64,000 nt of DNA from Bifidobacterium sp. ESL0728 (lineage in GTDB: Bacteria > Actinomycetota > Actinomycetes > Actinomycetales > Bifidobacteriaceae). Below the pieces are notes generated by a model, which had not been told where the DNA came from, did not search any database, and worked only from the letters and a program-made list of their open reading frames with translations. The translations under genes were made by a program, and so were the position numbers. The stretch's first letter is position 1; each line of letters begins with the position of its first letter. Shown piece after piece: positions 9,675 to 18,336 of this stretch. The stretch is from assembly GCF_029392015.1 (NCBI RefSeq), contig NZ_CP113925.1, forward strand, positions 2,108,001 to 2,172,000, written 5' to 3'.

Positions 9675-10703
9675 TCAATGGACCTTCGCACGGACGTGAG
9701 TATGCATAAAGCTCATGAGCCGAGCTTTGTCGGGTAGACCTTCATTGTCGGAAGTGAATTGCGTCTGGATGGCCCCGATGGCGCATCCACGTTCAACGGC
9801 GGCTTCTATGGGCAGCCGGTCGAGCAACGCCGAAAGCAGACCGGCAGCAAAACCGTCACCGGCACCCACGCTATCGACTACATGATCGACAACGAATCCG
9901 GGAACGTAAACGCCCTTTTCACCATCTGTGGCCCAAGCGCCACGTGCGCCATCCTTGACGACGACATATTTGGCGCCGTTATCGATAAACGCCTTGCCGA
10001 CATCTTCGACATTGGAAACGCCGAAAAGCTCCTGTCCCTCACTTCTGCCAGGCATCACCAGATCGGCCTGTGAGGCGAGACGTTTCAATGTGGAGTGCAT
10101 CTGATGAGGGTTCTTCCACAAAGCTGGGCGCAAATTGGGGTCGAAGGAGATGAAGAGATCGTTGAACTGCGCCCGCGCGACGAGGGCATCCGAAGCCTCT
10201 ATTGTCGTCGATGAAAGCGGAGGAAGTATCCCCGTAAGGTGAAGCACCGAAATGCCTGTCAAGTCAATATCAAAGATATCCTGCGGCGTGATTGCGGAAG
10301 CAGCCGACCGTTTGCGGAAATAGGAAGTGACGGGGTCTCCTTTGGAAACCTTGGTTTTCATCATAAAACCTGTGTGGCGCGTTTTGTCGACCGTCACCCT
10401 TGAATCGGTTAATCCGTTCTTATCAAGAAATATGCGGATACGATCACCAAATGGATCGTCACCGACCCGCGTAACATACACGGGTTGCTGACCCATGCGC
10501 AACAAACCCAAAGCGACGTTGAGCTCCGCACCCGCGACCGAGGCATTGAAGACATCCACCCTGCTGCAAGGCCCTTCCGTATCAGCAGCAAACAACCCCA
10601 TGCTTTCACCCACGAGAAGGACCTTGCCCTTGTTCAACCCATGGATTGCAAATGATGATTCCTGATCTGCCTCAGACGAATATGCTTCCTGTATGTCATT
10701 CAT
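9675..10703 (-). CDS. kdgK: 2-keto-3-deoxygluconate kinase (PfkB/ribokinase family)
   Basis: The enzyme phosphorylates KDG to KDPG, the substrate of the adjacent eda product. The 342-residue protein has PfkB signatures: VLLVGESMGLF at the start, the NVALGLLRMG region, DPNLRPALW, and the C-terminal anion-hole and catalytic motif DSVGAGDGFAAGLL with the catalytic Asp. The ATG at 10703 follows GGAGGGGAAGGG. It is the first gene of the minus-strand run kdgK-eda-uxaB-uxaA. The 250 bp upstream hold an operator-like palindrome, so this is probably the main promoter of the operon. Confidence 0.87.
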   Translation of the reverse strand: MNDIQEAYSSEADQESSFAIHGLNKGKVLLVGESMGLFAADTEGPCSRVDVFNASVAGAELNVALGLLRMGQQPVYVTRVGDDPFGDRIRIFLDKNGLTDSRVTVDKTRHTGFMMKTKVSKGDPVTSYFRKRSAASAITPQDIFDIDLTGISVLHLTGILPPLSSTTIEASDALVARAQFNDLFISFDPNLRPALWKNPHQMHSTLKRLASQADLVMPGRSEGQELFGVSNVEDVGKAFIDNGAKYVVVKDGARGAWATDGEKGVYVPGFVVDHVVDSVGAGDGFAAGLLSALLDRLPIEAAVERGCAIGAIQTQFTSDNEGLPDKARLMSFMHTHVRAKVH

Positions 10704-10840
10704 CTGAGCCCTTCCCCTCCAAGCTGCACACATCAGAGCAAAACATTATGGGCCTACTGCTGACCCATTTTCAAAGGAAAAATATAATCATCCTTTTATG
10801 TTTAGGAGTGTAAGAAGAAAAGCAATCAATACCTTATATT

Positions 10841-10855
10841 GTTGCCACGCGTTGC
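10841..10855 (-). promoter_or_regulatory. Palindromic operator-like site upstream of kdgK
   Basis: The sequence around GTTGCCACGCGTTGC extends to TTGCCACGCGTTGCAA, a 16-bp palindrome centred on ACGCGT with one mismatched pair. It shares GTTGCCA and the terminal TTGC with the sites at 1505 and 4631. A palindrome of this size before an operon containing a lacI gene fits a LacI-family operator. Confidence 0.5.
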
Positions 10856-10920
10856 AAAACCGCGATGCTGGGAATAAAAACGAACAATAAACGTAAGCAA
10901 TAGACACAAAGCGGGATTTA

Positions 10921-10950
10921 GGCTTCGCAGACAACATTGTCCGCGAAGCC
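10921..10950 (-). terminator. Hairpin downstream of birA
   Basis: GGCTTCGC and GCGAAGCC form a stem extended by GAC/GTC around a short AACATT loop, a few bases past the birA stop. There is no long T-run, so termination strength is uncertain. Confidence 0.5.
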
Positions 10951-10957
10951 CCGGTAT

Positions 10958-12097
10958 TCAGGCCAGTACGCCCACGTCACCGGTTTTGACGACGTGGGGG
11001 GTACCCTGCGCATCCTGTATTGTCAGCGAGGCATCGGGGTTGAGCGATATGGCTTTGCCCGCCAGCTTCGAGCCGTCGGTGAACTTCGCCTCAACCTCAC
11101 GGCCCAGCGTCCAACACTTGGCCTGTGCCTCTTCCCACAATTTCGCCAATTGGGCGCCAGGATTCGCGACCAAAGCCGCAAGCCGCCGCTTCAACGACGC
11201 TGCGAGGCGCGCGGCAACCATGTCGCGCATCGTAGCCGGAACCGGCAACGGAGCATAGAGCAGTTGCAAAGAGGTGGAAATCGGGGTTGGCAGACTTTCC
11301 TCGGCGATGTCAAGGTTGATGCCGATGCCGAACATCACGCCGACGGCGAGCTCACTGGCGTCAGACGAATCTTCTTCAACATTCCCGGCAAAAGATTTCG
11401 CATCGTTACTTTGCAAAGCAGCATGAGACGAATCGGCAGCGTCATCGGAATCTGACACAGAAGCCGCCGCAATCCGTCCGTCGCCATGTTCTTTCTGGAG
11501 TTCCGAAGAAAGTTGGGATTGCGGCACCGCCAGACGGTTCAGGCCTTCCGGTAATTCGACCAGTTCGGCCAAGATACCGCCAAGTTTGTGGCCGTTATAG
11601 AAAATGTCGTTCGGCCATTTGAGCTCAAGGCCATGCGCCGGGTCAAGCGGCTTGGCACCACACTTTTCCAACGCGCCGTTCAAGGCATCAAGCGCCGCAA
11701 GCCCGGCGATGACCGTGAACCACCCATTGTAATGCGAATCGGTCACCAAACGTTGCGGCAATGCGGTGACATACGTAACCAGGAACGAGGCACCGCCGGC
11801 CTTGTCGCTCCACTGCCGGCCGAGACGCCCGTGCCCTGCGCTTTGCGTATCCGCACAAACCGCCGCCATCCCAGGCAAGCCTCCCCCATCAATGACGCGA
11901 AGGTCTCCGTTTGCCAGTATCTTCCGAGCCAAAATATTGGTGGAATCGAGCGCCGCGAGCGCCACCAGCTCATTGACCGCACCGGCCGTTTCCGGCATCT
12001 GCGGCTTGCTTGCCCCGGCCCTTCGCGCGAAAGCCGCATATTCCGTTTCGATCTGCTTCACATACCCCGCCATCGGGGAATCAGTCTCGTTATCCAT
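10958..12097 (-). CDS. birA: Biotin--[acetyl-CoA-carboxylase] ligase
   Basis: The enzyme activates biotin with ATP and attaches it to the carboxyl carrier protein of acyl-CoA carboxylase. The catalytic domain shows LDSTNILARK, the biotinyl-AMP loop GHGRLGRQW, LKWPNDIFYNGHKLGGILAE and GIGINLD. There is no N-terminal DNA-binding domain, so it is the monofunctional type. About 70 residues rich in Ser, Asp and Ala (from about residue 200) interrupt the region between LAELVELPE and VMFGIGINL, making the 379-residue protein longer than typical for this type. The start is uncertain: ATGs at 12139 and 12148 are also in frame, and none has a strong ribosome binding site. Confidence 0.87.
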   Translation of the reverse strand: MDNETDSPMAGYVKQIETEYAAFARRAGASKPQMPETAGAVNELVALAALDSTNILARKILANGDLRVIDGGGLPGMAAVCADTQSAGHGRLGRQWSDKAGGASFLVTYVTALPQRLVTDSHYNGWFTVIAGLAALDALNGALEKCGAKPLDPAHGLELKWPNDIFYNGHKLGGILAELVELPEGLNRLAVPQSQLSSELQKEHGDGRIAAASVSDSDDAADSSHAALQSNDAKSFAGNVEEDSSDASELAVGVMFGIGINLDIAEESLPTPISTSLQLLYAPLPVPATMRDMVAARLAASLKRRLAALVANPGAQLAKLWEEAQAKCWTLGREVEAKFTDGSKLAGKAISLNPDASLTIQDAQGTPHVVKTGDVGVLA

Positions 12098-12308
12098 ACG
12101 CCCCACTGTATGCGCAACCGCGCTGTTCGGCTTTGTCATTTCGCACAAGTCAGTAGATAGGTTTTTAAGAATGGCGGAATATCAAAGTTTCCCAAAACCG
12201 ATATGCCGACTTGTGCGGCGCCCACCACGTTTGGTCTCCGTCACACTTTGTGGTTTCCTGCAATTCAAGCACTATTTAATACAGTCAAGGTTGATATCAA
12301 ACGATAGA

Positions 12309-15188
12309 ATGCCGGTTATGAGTAATCCCAGTCCTGCGGCCGCAGCCAGCCGCCAAGATGGCGGCGAAGCATATTCGCAGGAACTCGGGGATAACGATAA
12401 AAAAGACCAATTATCACAATCCAGCAACGATTTTTCGAAGAAAACGGCGAATGCCGCGACAATGAACGGCAATACCGAAATCGACGATTCGGCCACTGAT
12501 TCCGCTACCAACAATACCGACGCTTCACCAAAAACCACTACCTTGGCAAAGGCTACAACACCAATGCATTCCGGCAGGCTTTTCGCATTCCTGCGTTGGG
12601 CGCTGGCGGTGGCGGCAAGCTTGTGGATCGCGTTGTGCACGGCACTCGGGCCACTCTATCGTCAATACGAATTCAATCCGGACATCGCCACAATCCGCGC
12701 TTTTTCGTGGCACAACGCGGCCATTTTCGTACTAACTTTCGCCATCTGCATACTGGTCATCGTCGAACTGGTTCGCTTCGGGCGCGGCCAACTGCTCGTT
12801 CCCTACGATTTCGGCATTCGCGCCAGATTCAAGGCGTGGCGGAAACGCCGTCAAAACCACAACCCGGCAAATGCGAAAACCAACAATTCAGACACGGTTT
12901 CCGCCTGCTTATCAAACAGAAAAACCAACAATTCAGAAACGTCTTCCATCGGCTTGCCAAATGGAAAAATCGATAATTTAGACAGCGCTTCTGCAGGCAC
13001 GACAAACGGCCGAACCGGCACTGTAGATACGATATCTGCAAGCACACCAAATAGCCAAACCAACAAGTTAGACGTATCCCTTACAGGCGCGCCAAACGGC
13101 AAAGCCGATAGCGAACAAGGCACTAAACCAGGCACCTCCCATTCAGCGCGCAGACGAGTCTGGCGACGAATATGCCATATCGCTTCCCGCATTCGCTCGG
13201 GAGCGCATCGATGCATGATGTCAATCACCGACAAATGGTGGAAAATCGCGCTTATTCTCATCATCGGCTGGCTTTGGGTTCCGATAACCCTCATAGCGGC
13301 GTTCGGCGCGGACATCCGCAGCCAGTTCCGCGAGTTCAGCTGGGCCTGGAACCAATGGACCGGCCTCAAACAGCCCTATATCGGCTTCTTCTCGTTCGTG
13401 CCGATGGACATCTACCCCACCGCACACTACCTGTGGCCCGCCAAACCCACCTACCTGACCGACCAACACAACATCGTGCTCACGCTGGTCTACGGCGCCG
13501 CAGGAACGATTTCGCGCTATTTCACCGGTGCCAATGACTGGGGCATCGTCTTCCTCGCCTCGGGTCAGCTGCTGTTCGCCGCATTCTGCCTGGCCGCCAC
13601 CGCGAATCGCTTCTTCAATCATCCTTGGCTCAAGCCACGTAGAAAACTGATTGATTTCCTCTCGGCGTCACCGTCCAAAAAAGAGCAGCCTGCCTTAGCG
13701 GACGAAAAAGCCGATGACTCGAGATTCGTCGGGCCTCTCCCCCGCTTTTTCATTCTTCTGTTCTTCCTGGTCTGCCCGTTGGTGCTGTTTTCGACGATAA
13801 GCCTCACCAAATCGCCGTTGTTCGCCTTTGCGTTCGTTTGGTGGTTCGGGGTCGGGTACGAAATACTTTGCACCGCGAAATTGCGTCAACAAACATCACC
13901 CAAGAAACCGACGTCATTGCCCAAACCATGGAAACTGGACACCGGGCGCAACAACGATACGACAACATCTAACCACGACAAGAACGAGACCGCAGCCATC
14001 GACTCCGCCCCTTCCTACGACAGGATCGTGCTTCACCTGCGCAAACGCACGTTCATCGCGCTGCTTCTTTCAACTATCGTGATGATGATTTCGGCGAAAT
14101 ACGCACTGTATATCATCCTCTTCGCGCTGGTGATAGCCCTGATCGCGGACCGCAAACGTTGGAAAACCTACATCATCGGTTTGCTTCTGCCGGTCATCCT
14201 CTTCGAGGGGGCTGTGGGTCTGGCCACGCGCGACGGCGCCATCATCAACGGCGACCCGATCGAAAGCCACGGCGTCCAACTGCAGCAGATCGCACGCGTG
14301 GCCGTGCTCAACCCAAACGGAATCCCGCAGGACGCCCGAAACAAACTGGCCCCGATCTTCAACCTCGACCAGATGGCCGAAGCCTACTCCCAGCAGGACG
14401 CCGACCCGGTGAAATCGTCGGGGATCCAGACAAAGCGCGTCAGCTACCGCTGGCGCACGGTCACAAAAGCGGATATGAAGAATTTCAATGCGGCGTGGCT
14501 TGAAATAGTCAAGGCCAATCCGCGCATCGCGATGGATGCACTGCTCGCCAAAAGCTACGGATATTTCGACATCGTGGATCAACCCTATATCGACATGACG
14601 TATTACGTCATATACGCCGGCAATGCGAACTTCACCGATTGGATCGGAAGCTGGTGCTCCGACTGGCGAAAAAATGTCACCGACTTCGCGCAGAACTGGA
14701 GCGCAAAACCTGTGCTCGGCTGGCTCATCCATGGCAATACCTACGTCATCATCACGCTGCTTTTGGGCGCGGCCGAAGTCGTTCTGCGCCGTTGGAAAAC
14801 CTTGGCCACGCACCTTCCGCTTCTGCTGCTGATGGGGGTCATGGTCACCTCTCCGGCCAACAATTTCGAGCGTCACATGCTCCCGTTGGTCTTCGTTTTG
14901 GGCTTTGTGCTCCTCACGTTCTGGCAGGATTCACGCGCACAACGCACGCAGGCACGAGCGTTACGGAACGCCGACGACACCGCCGGAAACATTGCCGAGA
15001 AGCGGATTGACGTTGATGAGCCTGCCGGTAACCTGGAGACTGCCGATAAGCGCAAGGCTCCCGGTAACGGCAATGTTCCCGGCAAGCCCGAGAGCAATAA
15101 ATTCGACACTGCAGTTGCGTTAGACACCGCTGTTACGTTAGACGCCAACGCCGCCGGCACGACGGAAACAGGCGGACTAGAATCATAA
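12309..15188 (+). CDS. Large polytopic membrane protein (DUF6020-like, glycosyltransferase-type topology)
   Basis: A 959-residue integral membrane protein. After a Ser/Thr/Asn-rich N-terminus it has about ten hydrophobic spans: around residues 85-110, 138-160, 310-335, 415-435, 480-525, 580-635, 795-820 and 835-870. A large hydrophilic segment with conserved-looking residues (GLATRDGAIINGDPIESHGVQLQQ is typical of this family in actinobacteria) precedes the last spans. The layout recalls lipid-linked-sugar glycosyltransferases, but no catalytic motif is identified, so function is open. Residues 192-266 are five degenerate 15-residue repeats. It diverges from birA. The ATG at 12309 or 12318 may start; both lack a strong ribosome binding site. 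Confidence 0.78.
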   Translation: MPVMSNPSPAAAASRQDGGEAYSQELGDNDKKDQLSQSSNDFSKKTANAATMNGNTEIDDSATDSATNNTDASPKTTTLAKATTPMHSGRLFAFLRWALAVAASLWIALCTALGPLYRQYEFNPDIATIRAFSWHNAAIFVLTFAICILVIVELVRFGRGQLLVPYDFGIRARFKAWRKRRQNHNPANAKTNNSDTVSACLSNRKTNNSETSSIGLPNGKIDNLDSASAGTTNGRTGTVDTISASTPNSQTNKLDVSLTGAPNGKADSEQGTKPGTSHSARRRVWRRICHIASRIRSGAHRCMMSITDKWWKIALILIIGWLWVPITLIAAFGADIRSQFREFSWAWNQWTGLKQPYIGFFSFVPMDIYPTAHYLWPAKPTYLTDQHNIVLTLVYGAAGTISRYFTGANDWGIVFLASGQLLFAAFCLAATANRFFNHPWLKPRRKLIDFLSASPSKKEQPALADEKADDSRFVGPLPRFFILLFFLVCPLVLFSTISLTKSPLFAFAFVWWFGVGYEILCTAKLRQQTSPKKPTSLPKPWKLDTGRNNDTTTSNHDKNETAAIDSAPSYDRIVLHLRKRTFIALLLSTIVMMISAKYALYIILFALVIALIADRKRWKTYIIGLLLPVILFEGAVGLATRDGAIINGDPIESHGVQLQQIARVAVLNPNGIPQDARNKLAPIFNLDQMAEAYSQQDADPVKSSGIQTKRVSYRWRTVTKADMKNFNAAWLEIVKANPRIAMDALLAKSYGYFDIVDQPYIDMTYYVIYAGNANFTDWIGSWCSDWRKNVTDFAQNWSAKPVLGWLIHGNTYVIITLLLGAAEVVLRRWKTLATHLPLLLLMGVMVTSPANNFERHMLPLVFVLGFVLLTFWQDSRAQRTQARALRNADDTAGNIAEKRIDVDEPAGNLETADKRKAPGNGNVPGKPESNKFDTAVALDTAVTLDANAAGTTETGGLES
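12882..13106 (+). repeat. Five degenerate 45-bp tandem repeats within the membrane-protein gene
   Basis: The encoded 15-residue units read roughly NNSDTVSA-LSNRKT, NNSETSSIGLPNGKI, DNLDSASAGTTNGRT, GTVDTISASTPNSQT and NKLDVSLTGAPNGKA. They lie in a predicted cytoplasmic loop between hydrophobic spans, so repeat number can vary without breaking the fold. Confidence 0.75.
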
Positions 15189-15191
15189 AGT

Positions 15192-16190
15192 ATGAACAAG
15201 CACGATACCGACCAAAAAGACGAGGAACCAGGGCAATTCGCCGATTTCCTAGGTCTTGCGCAATCGATGGCCGGCAGCGTTGCAAATGAAAAGGCGGGCG
15301 GCAAAGCGGCTGCGGAATCATCGGATACCGGCCGAGATCAGAACGCCAACCGGCATCGCATACCTCGAATCACCGTCATCGCGGACAGTCACGACAACCA
15401 GAAAAACAAGGAAGCGGCAAAAACCTTCGAAATGCTGGGCAACCGCAAGAATCTGGAGGCCATCGCCTTCGAGTGCCTGGCCGACGGGCTTTGCGACAAG
15501 CGGGTCGTCTCCCTGCTGCATGTGCTGAAATGGCCGGAGACGTTCAGCTGCTTTGCCGTTGGGGGTACGGCCGCTTCGACTTTCGAAGAATCGCAATCCA
15601 TCATTGCCAGGGGCGCCCATGACCTCGGCAGCCAATATTGTCTGGTCGGACGCAGCAACGGGCTAATCATCGGGCTTATCATAGTGCAAAGCGCGGCCAC
15701 GCCGGAAGTGACATGCACGGCCATAATGAAAGCGTTTGACCGCGAAAAGCCCGTATGCCTCGGCCCCACGCGGCGCAATGTCAACGGCGCCGCGCGGACA
15801 TTGGGCGCCGTGCTCTCAGCCTTTCACGTGATGCCGGCAATCCACCCGCTGCCAAGGCCGGCCCGCGCGGCCGACATGTTGCCGGAACGTGCGCTCGTCG
15901 GCGATGAGGATGCCGTCGACGAGCTTTATCAGACCGTCTACCAAAGTCTTAAAAGCGAGAACGAAAACGATCCGACGCTGCAGACCGTCTCCGCGTTCCT
16001 CACTTATGGCGGCTCGCTTGAGGCGACCGGCAAGGCTTTGAACGTGCACCCCAACACCGTGCGCTACCGCATCAAACGCGCCGCCGACGCCACCGGTTGG
16101 GATGCCAACGATCCGCGCGACGCCTATGTGCTGCGCACCGCCATCACCATCGGTGCCATCCGCGACGCCGGAAACGGCATCATCAGCTGA
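15192..16190 (+). CDS. PucR/CdaR-type helix-turn-helix transcriptional regulator (FasR-like)
   Basis: A 332-residue soluble protein. The C-terminal 60-70 residues (TVSAFLTYGGSLEATGKALNVHPNTVRYRIKR, then DAYVLRTAITIGA) are the PucR C-terminal helix-turn-helix domain. The N-terminal two thirds has no recognised domain. In Streptomyces a PucR-like activator, FasR, controls fatty-acid biosynthesis genes. The position near birA, whose product biotinylates acyl-CoA carboxylase, makes a similar role plausible, but no fatty-acid gene is adjacent here. It starts three bases after the preceding stop codon, so it is probably cotranscribed with the membrane protein. Confidence 0.78.
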   Translation: MNKHDTDQKDEEPGQFADFLGLAQSMAGSVANEKAGGKAAAESSDTGRDQNANRHRIPRITVIADSHDNQKNKEAAKTFEMLGNRKNLEAIAFECLADGLCDKRVVSLLHVLKWPETFSCFAVGGTAASTFEESQSIIARGAHDLGSQYCLVGRSNGLIIGLIIVQSAATPEVTCTAIMKAFDREKPVCLGPTRRNVNGAARTLGAVLSAFHVMPAIHPLPRPARAADMLPERALVGDEDAVDELYQTVYQSLKSENENDPTLQTVSAFLTYGGSLEATGKALNVHPNTVRYRIKRAADATGWDANDPRDAYVLRTAITIGAIRDAGNGIIS

Positions 16191-16201
16191 AATCCGCCCG
16201 T

Positions 16202-17317
16202 TTAAAGCCGCGGAACGGGGCCCAGCGAATGGCGCTGAATGACTTCGGCGGGAATAAGACCGGCCCCGTGGGCATTGGCCACGAACGTCGTTTCTGGACC
16301 TTCGCCGAGCAGCCGCAAGGTCTCGCGCATCGAAGCAGTGCCGAGTCCTTCGAAATCGGGGTGAACGGTGGTCAGCGGCGGCCACATGTCGTTGACGCCG
16401 GTCATGTCGTCGAAGCCGACCACGCTGATATCCTGCGGAATGCGCAAGCCGTGCTCGTGCAGGGCGCGGGCCACGCCGATTGCCTGCGCGTCGTTGGCGG
16501 TGACAACAACAGTGGGCTTCTCGGCACCGGCCGAACCAAGGTTTTCCAGTTCGTGGTTCATCCGAGCATACGCCTCGGAGGAATCCCAGGAATTGCACTG
16601 TATCTCGCGGGATTCGATGTGATACTGAGTAGCGGCTTTACGCCAGCCAAGCAAACGCGTCACAGCATCGCGCCATTGTACCGGCCCCACGAAATAAAGC
16701 GCGGAGCGATGACCAAAACGGGAAACGAGACGCGCCACCTCGTGCATCGCACCCCACTGGTCGATGCCCACCAAAGCCGTCCGGCCGCGGCCTTCGGCGT
16801 CCATCAACCCGCCCGCCCGGCTCATCGAAAGGTTGCCGTGGGTGGAAGTGATCAGGACGCGCGGTTCGGGAAGCCTCGTGCGGCAGGCCGCCGAAAACAT
16901 GATATCCGTCGGGGTCAGGAAGATGAAGGCGTCGACGTTCTGCTCTTCAAAGGTGCGGCACAGATTCTCGAACTCGCTTTGCGTACAACTCGCCTCGTGC
17001 ACCATGGAGACCATGAGGAAAAGGCCGTGACGGCGCACGATGGTTTCGATGGAGGCGATCGCGGAAATCGGTCCGAGGAAATTGAGGCCGCCCGCGATAA
17101 GCCCGATGGTGCGGGAACGGTGCGAAGCAAGCGTACGCGCGGAATTGCTCGGACGGTAGCCGAGCACGTCGATGGCATGCTGAACGCGGGCGCGCGTTGC
17201 GTCGGAGACTTCGGAGGAATGGTTGATGACGCGGGAAACCGTCTGATGGCTGACCCCGGCCATTTTGGCTACCTCGAACATCGATGGCCGCTTGCCCGAA
17301 TTGCGTTGAGCGCTCAT
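16202..17317 (-). CDS. LacI-family transcriptional regulator
   Basis: A 371-residue LacI/GalR regulator with the N-terminal helix-turn-helix in SMFEVAKMAGVSHQTVSRVINHSSEVS, the hinge segment GYRPSNSARTLAS, and a sugar-binding-like effector domain (TIGLIAGGLNFLGP to ISVVGFDDMTGVNDMWPPLTTV). The ATG at 17317 is chosen because AGGAGG lies at ideal spacing; a longer reading to 17344 is less likely. It converges with the FasR-like gene and lies downstream of rnhB, with no sugar gene next to it, so its target cannot be inferred locally. It is a paralogue of, not a duplicate of, the regulator at 4625. Confidence 0.88.
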   Translation of the reverse strand: MSAQRNSGKRPSMFEVAKMAGVSHQTVSRVINHSSEVSDATRARVQHAIDVLGYRPSNSARTLASHRSRTIGLIAGGLNFLGPISAIASIETIVRRHGLFLMVSMVHEASCTQSEFENLCRTFEEQNVDAFIFLTPTDIMFSAACRTRLPEPRVLITSTHGNLSMSRAGGLMDAEGRGRTALVGIDQWGAMHEVARLVSRFGHRSALYFVGPVQWRDAVTRLLGWRKAATQYHIESREIQCNSWDSSEAYARMNHELENLGSAGAEKPTVVVTANDAQAIGVARALHEHGLRIPQDISVVGFDDMTGVNDMWPPLTTVHPDFEGLGTASMRETLRLLGEGPETTFVANAHGAGLIPAEVIQRHSLGPVPRL

Positions 17318-17397
17318 CCTGCCTCCTCTTGCCAGTCGATGCACGTCCCGAGACGCACCCTTCAGTGAACGCTCACAAGTCTACTCGACGTTGCCTA

Positions 17398-18150
17398 TCA
17401 GACCAGATGCCAGCTGACGCGATGGAGCGGGGTCGGGCCATACTCGGCAATGGCGGCGCGATGGGCGGCAGAGCCGTAGCCCTTGTTGTGCTGCCACTGG
17501 TAGGGCGCGTAATTCGGGTTGCCTTGAGCCAAGGCGACCATCAGCCGGTCTCGGGTGACCTTGGCGATGACGGATGCCGTCGAAACGAGCGCACAGCTTT
17601 GGTCGGCCTTTACCTTGGTGGTCACTTTCGGCACAATCGGAACAACCGGCGCGTCGAACGTCCCTGCAGCCTTGGAAATATAGTCGTTCGGCCCGTCGAG
17701 AATCGCGCCGACACGAAACTCACCCGAGTCGATGTTCAGCTCACGCTCAGCCTCATTGACCGCGCGCAGGGCCGCAATACCCAACGCATAGGTTATCCCC
17801 CACTCGTCGATTTCCTTGTTGCTCGCCTGCCCGACCGCACTGGCCGCGCACCATGAACACAAGCCCTCAAACATCGCCTCGCGCTTGTGTTCCGTAAGCA
17901 GTTTCGAGTCGGCCACGCCATCCGGTACGTCAAGCCCGTCCAAATCGCGGGCCCACACCGCGGCCGCACCCACCATTACCGGACCTGCGAGCGCACCGCG
18001 TCCCACCTCGTCGAATCCGACAATCAAATCAAATCCGCGACCTGCCAGTTCTCGTTCCAAATCCAATGTCGGCGCGGCAACATGGTGAGCGGCACCACGA
18101 CGCTTGTGGCCGGTCGCATCGCCGACTTCCGAAGTCGCTCTGACGTCCAT
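17398..18150 (-). CDS. rnhB: Ribonuclease HII
   Basis: RNase HII removes ribonucleotides embedded in DNA and RNA of RNA-DNA hybrids. The 250-residue product has the catalytic motif GFDEVGRGALAGP (the Asp-Glu pair), VADSKLLTEHKREAM, the later Asp in AILDGPNDYI and the KVKADQSCALVSTASVIAKVTRDR motif. An N-terminal extension of about 35 residues precedes the catalytic domain. A GAAAGG ribosome binding site is present. It is downstream of lepB and rplS on the same strand, an arrangement common in actinobacteria (rplS-lepB-rnhB). Confidence 0.93.
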   Translation of the reverse strand: MDVRATSEVGDATGHKRRGAAHHVAAPTLDLERELAGRGFDLIVGFDEVGRGALAGPVMVGAAAVWARDLDGLDVPDGVADSKLLTEHKREAMFEGLCSWCAASAVGQASNKEIDEWGITYALGIAALRAVNEAERELNIDSGEFRVGAILDGPNDYISKAAGTFDAPVVPIVPKVTTKVKADQSCALVSTASVIAKVTRDRLMVALAQGNPNYAPYQWQHNKGYGSAAHRAAIAEYGPTPLHRVSWHLV

Positions 18151-18336
18151 ATATCTTGCCTTTCAGCAATGCTCCATTACTAAAAACGAGGATACTCCAT
18201 CAAAAGCACGTCTCGAGTATAGACCGGAGAGCGGTGCCTAAGATTGCGGTTTGACCTTACACGAGTAAACGTCTCAGACATGTAAAATGTCATACAATAT
18301 TAAAACCGGTTAAACGGCACCCTCTCGTTTATCGGC

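Noticed and set aside
16097..17368. 423-codon plus-strand frame opposite the second LacI gene
   Set aside because: The minus-strand LacI regulator is unambiguous and has an AGGAGG site; the plus frame is a high-GC shadow.
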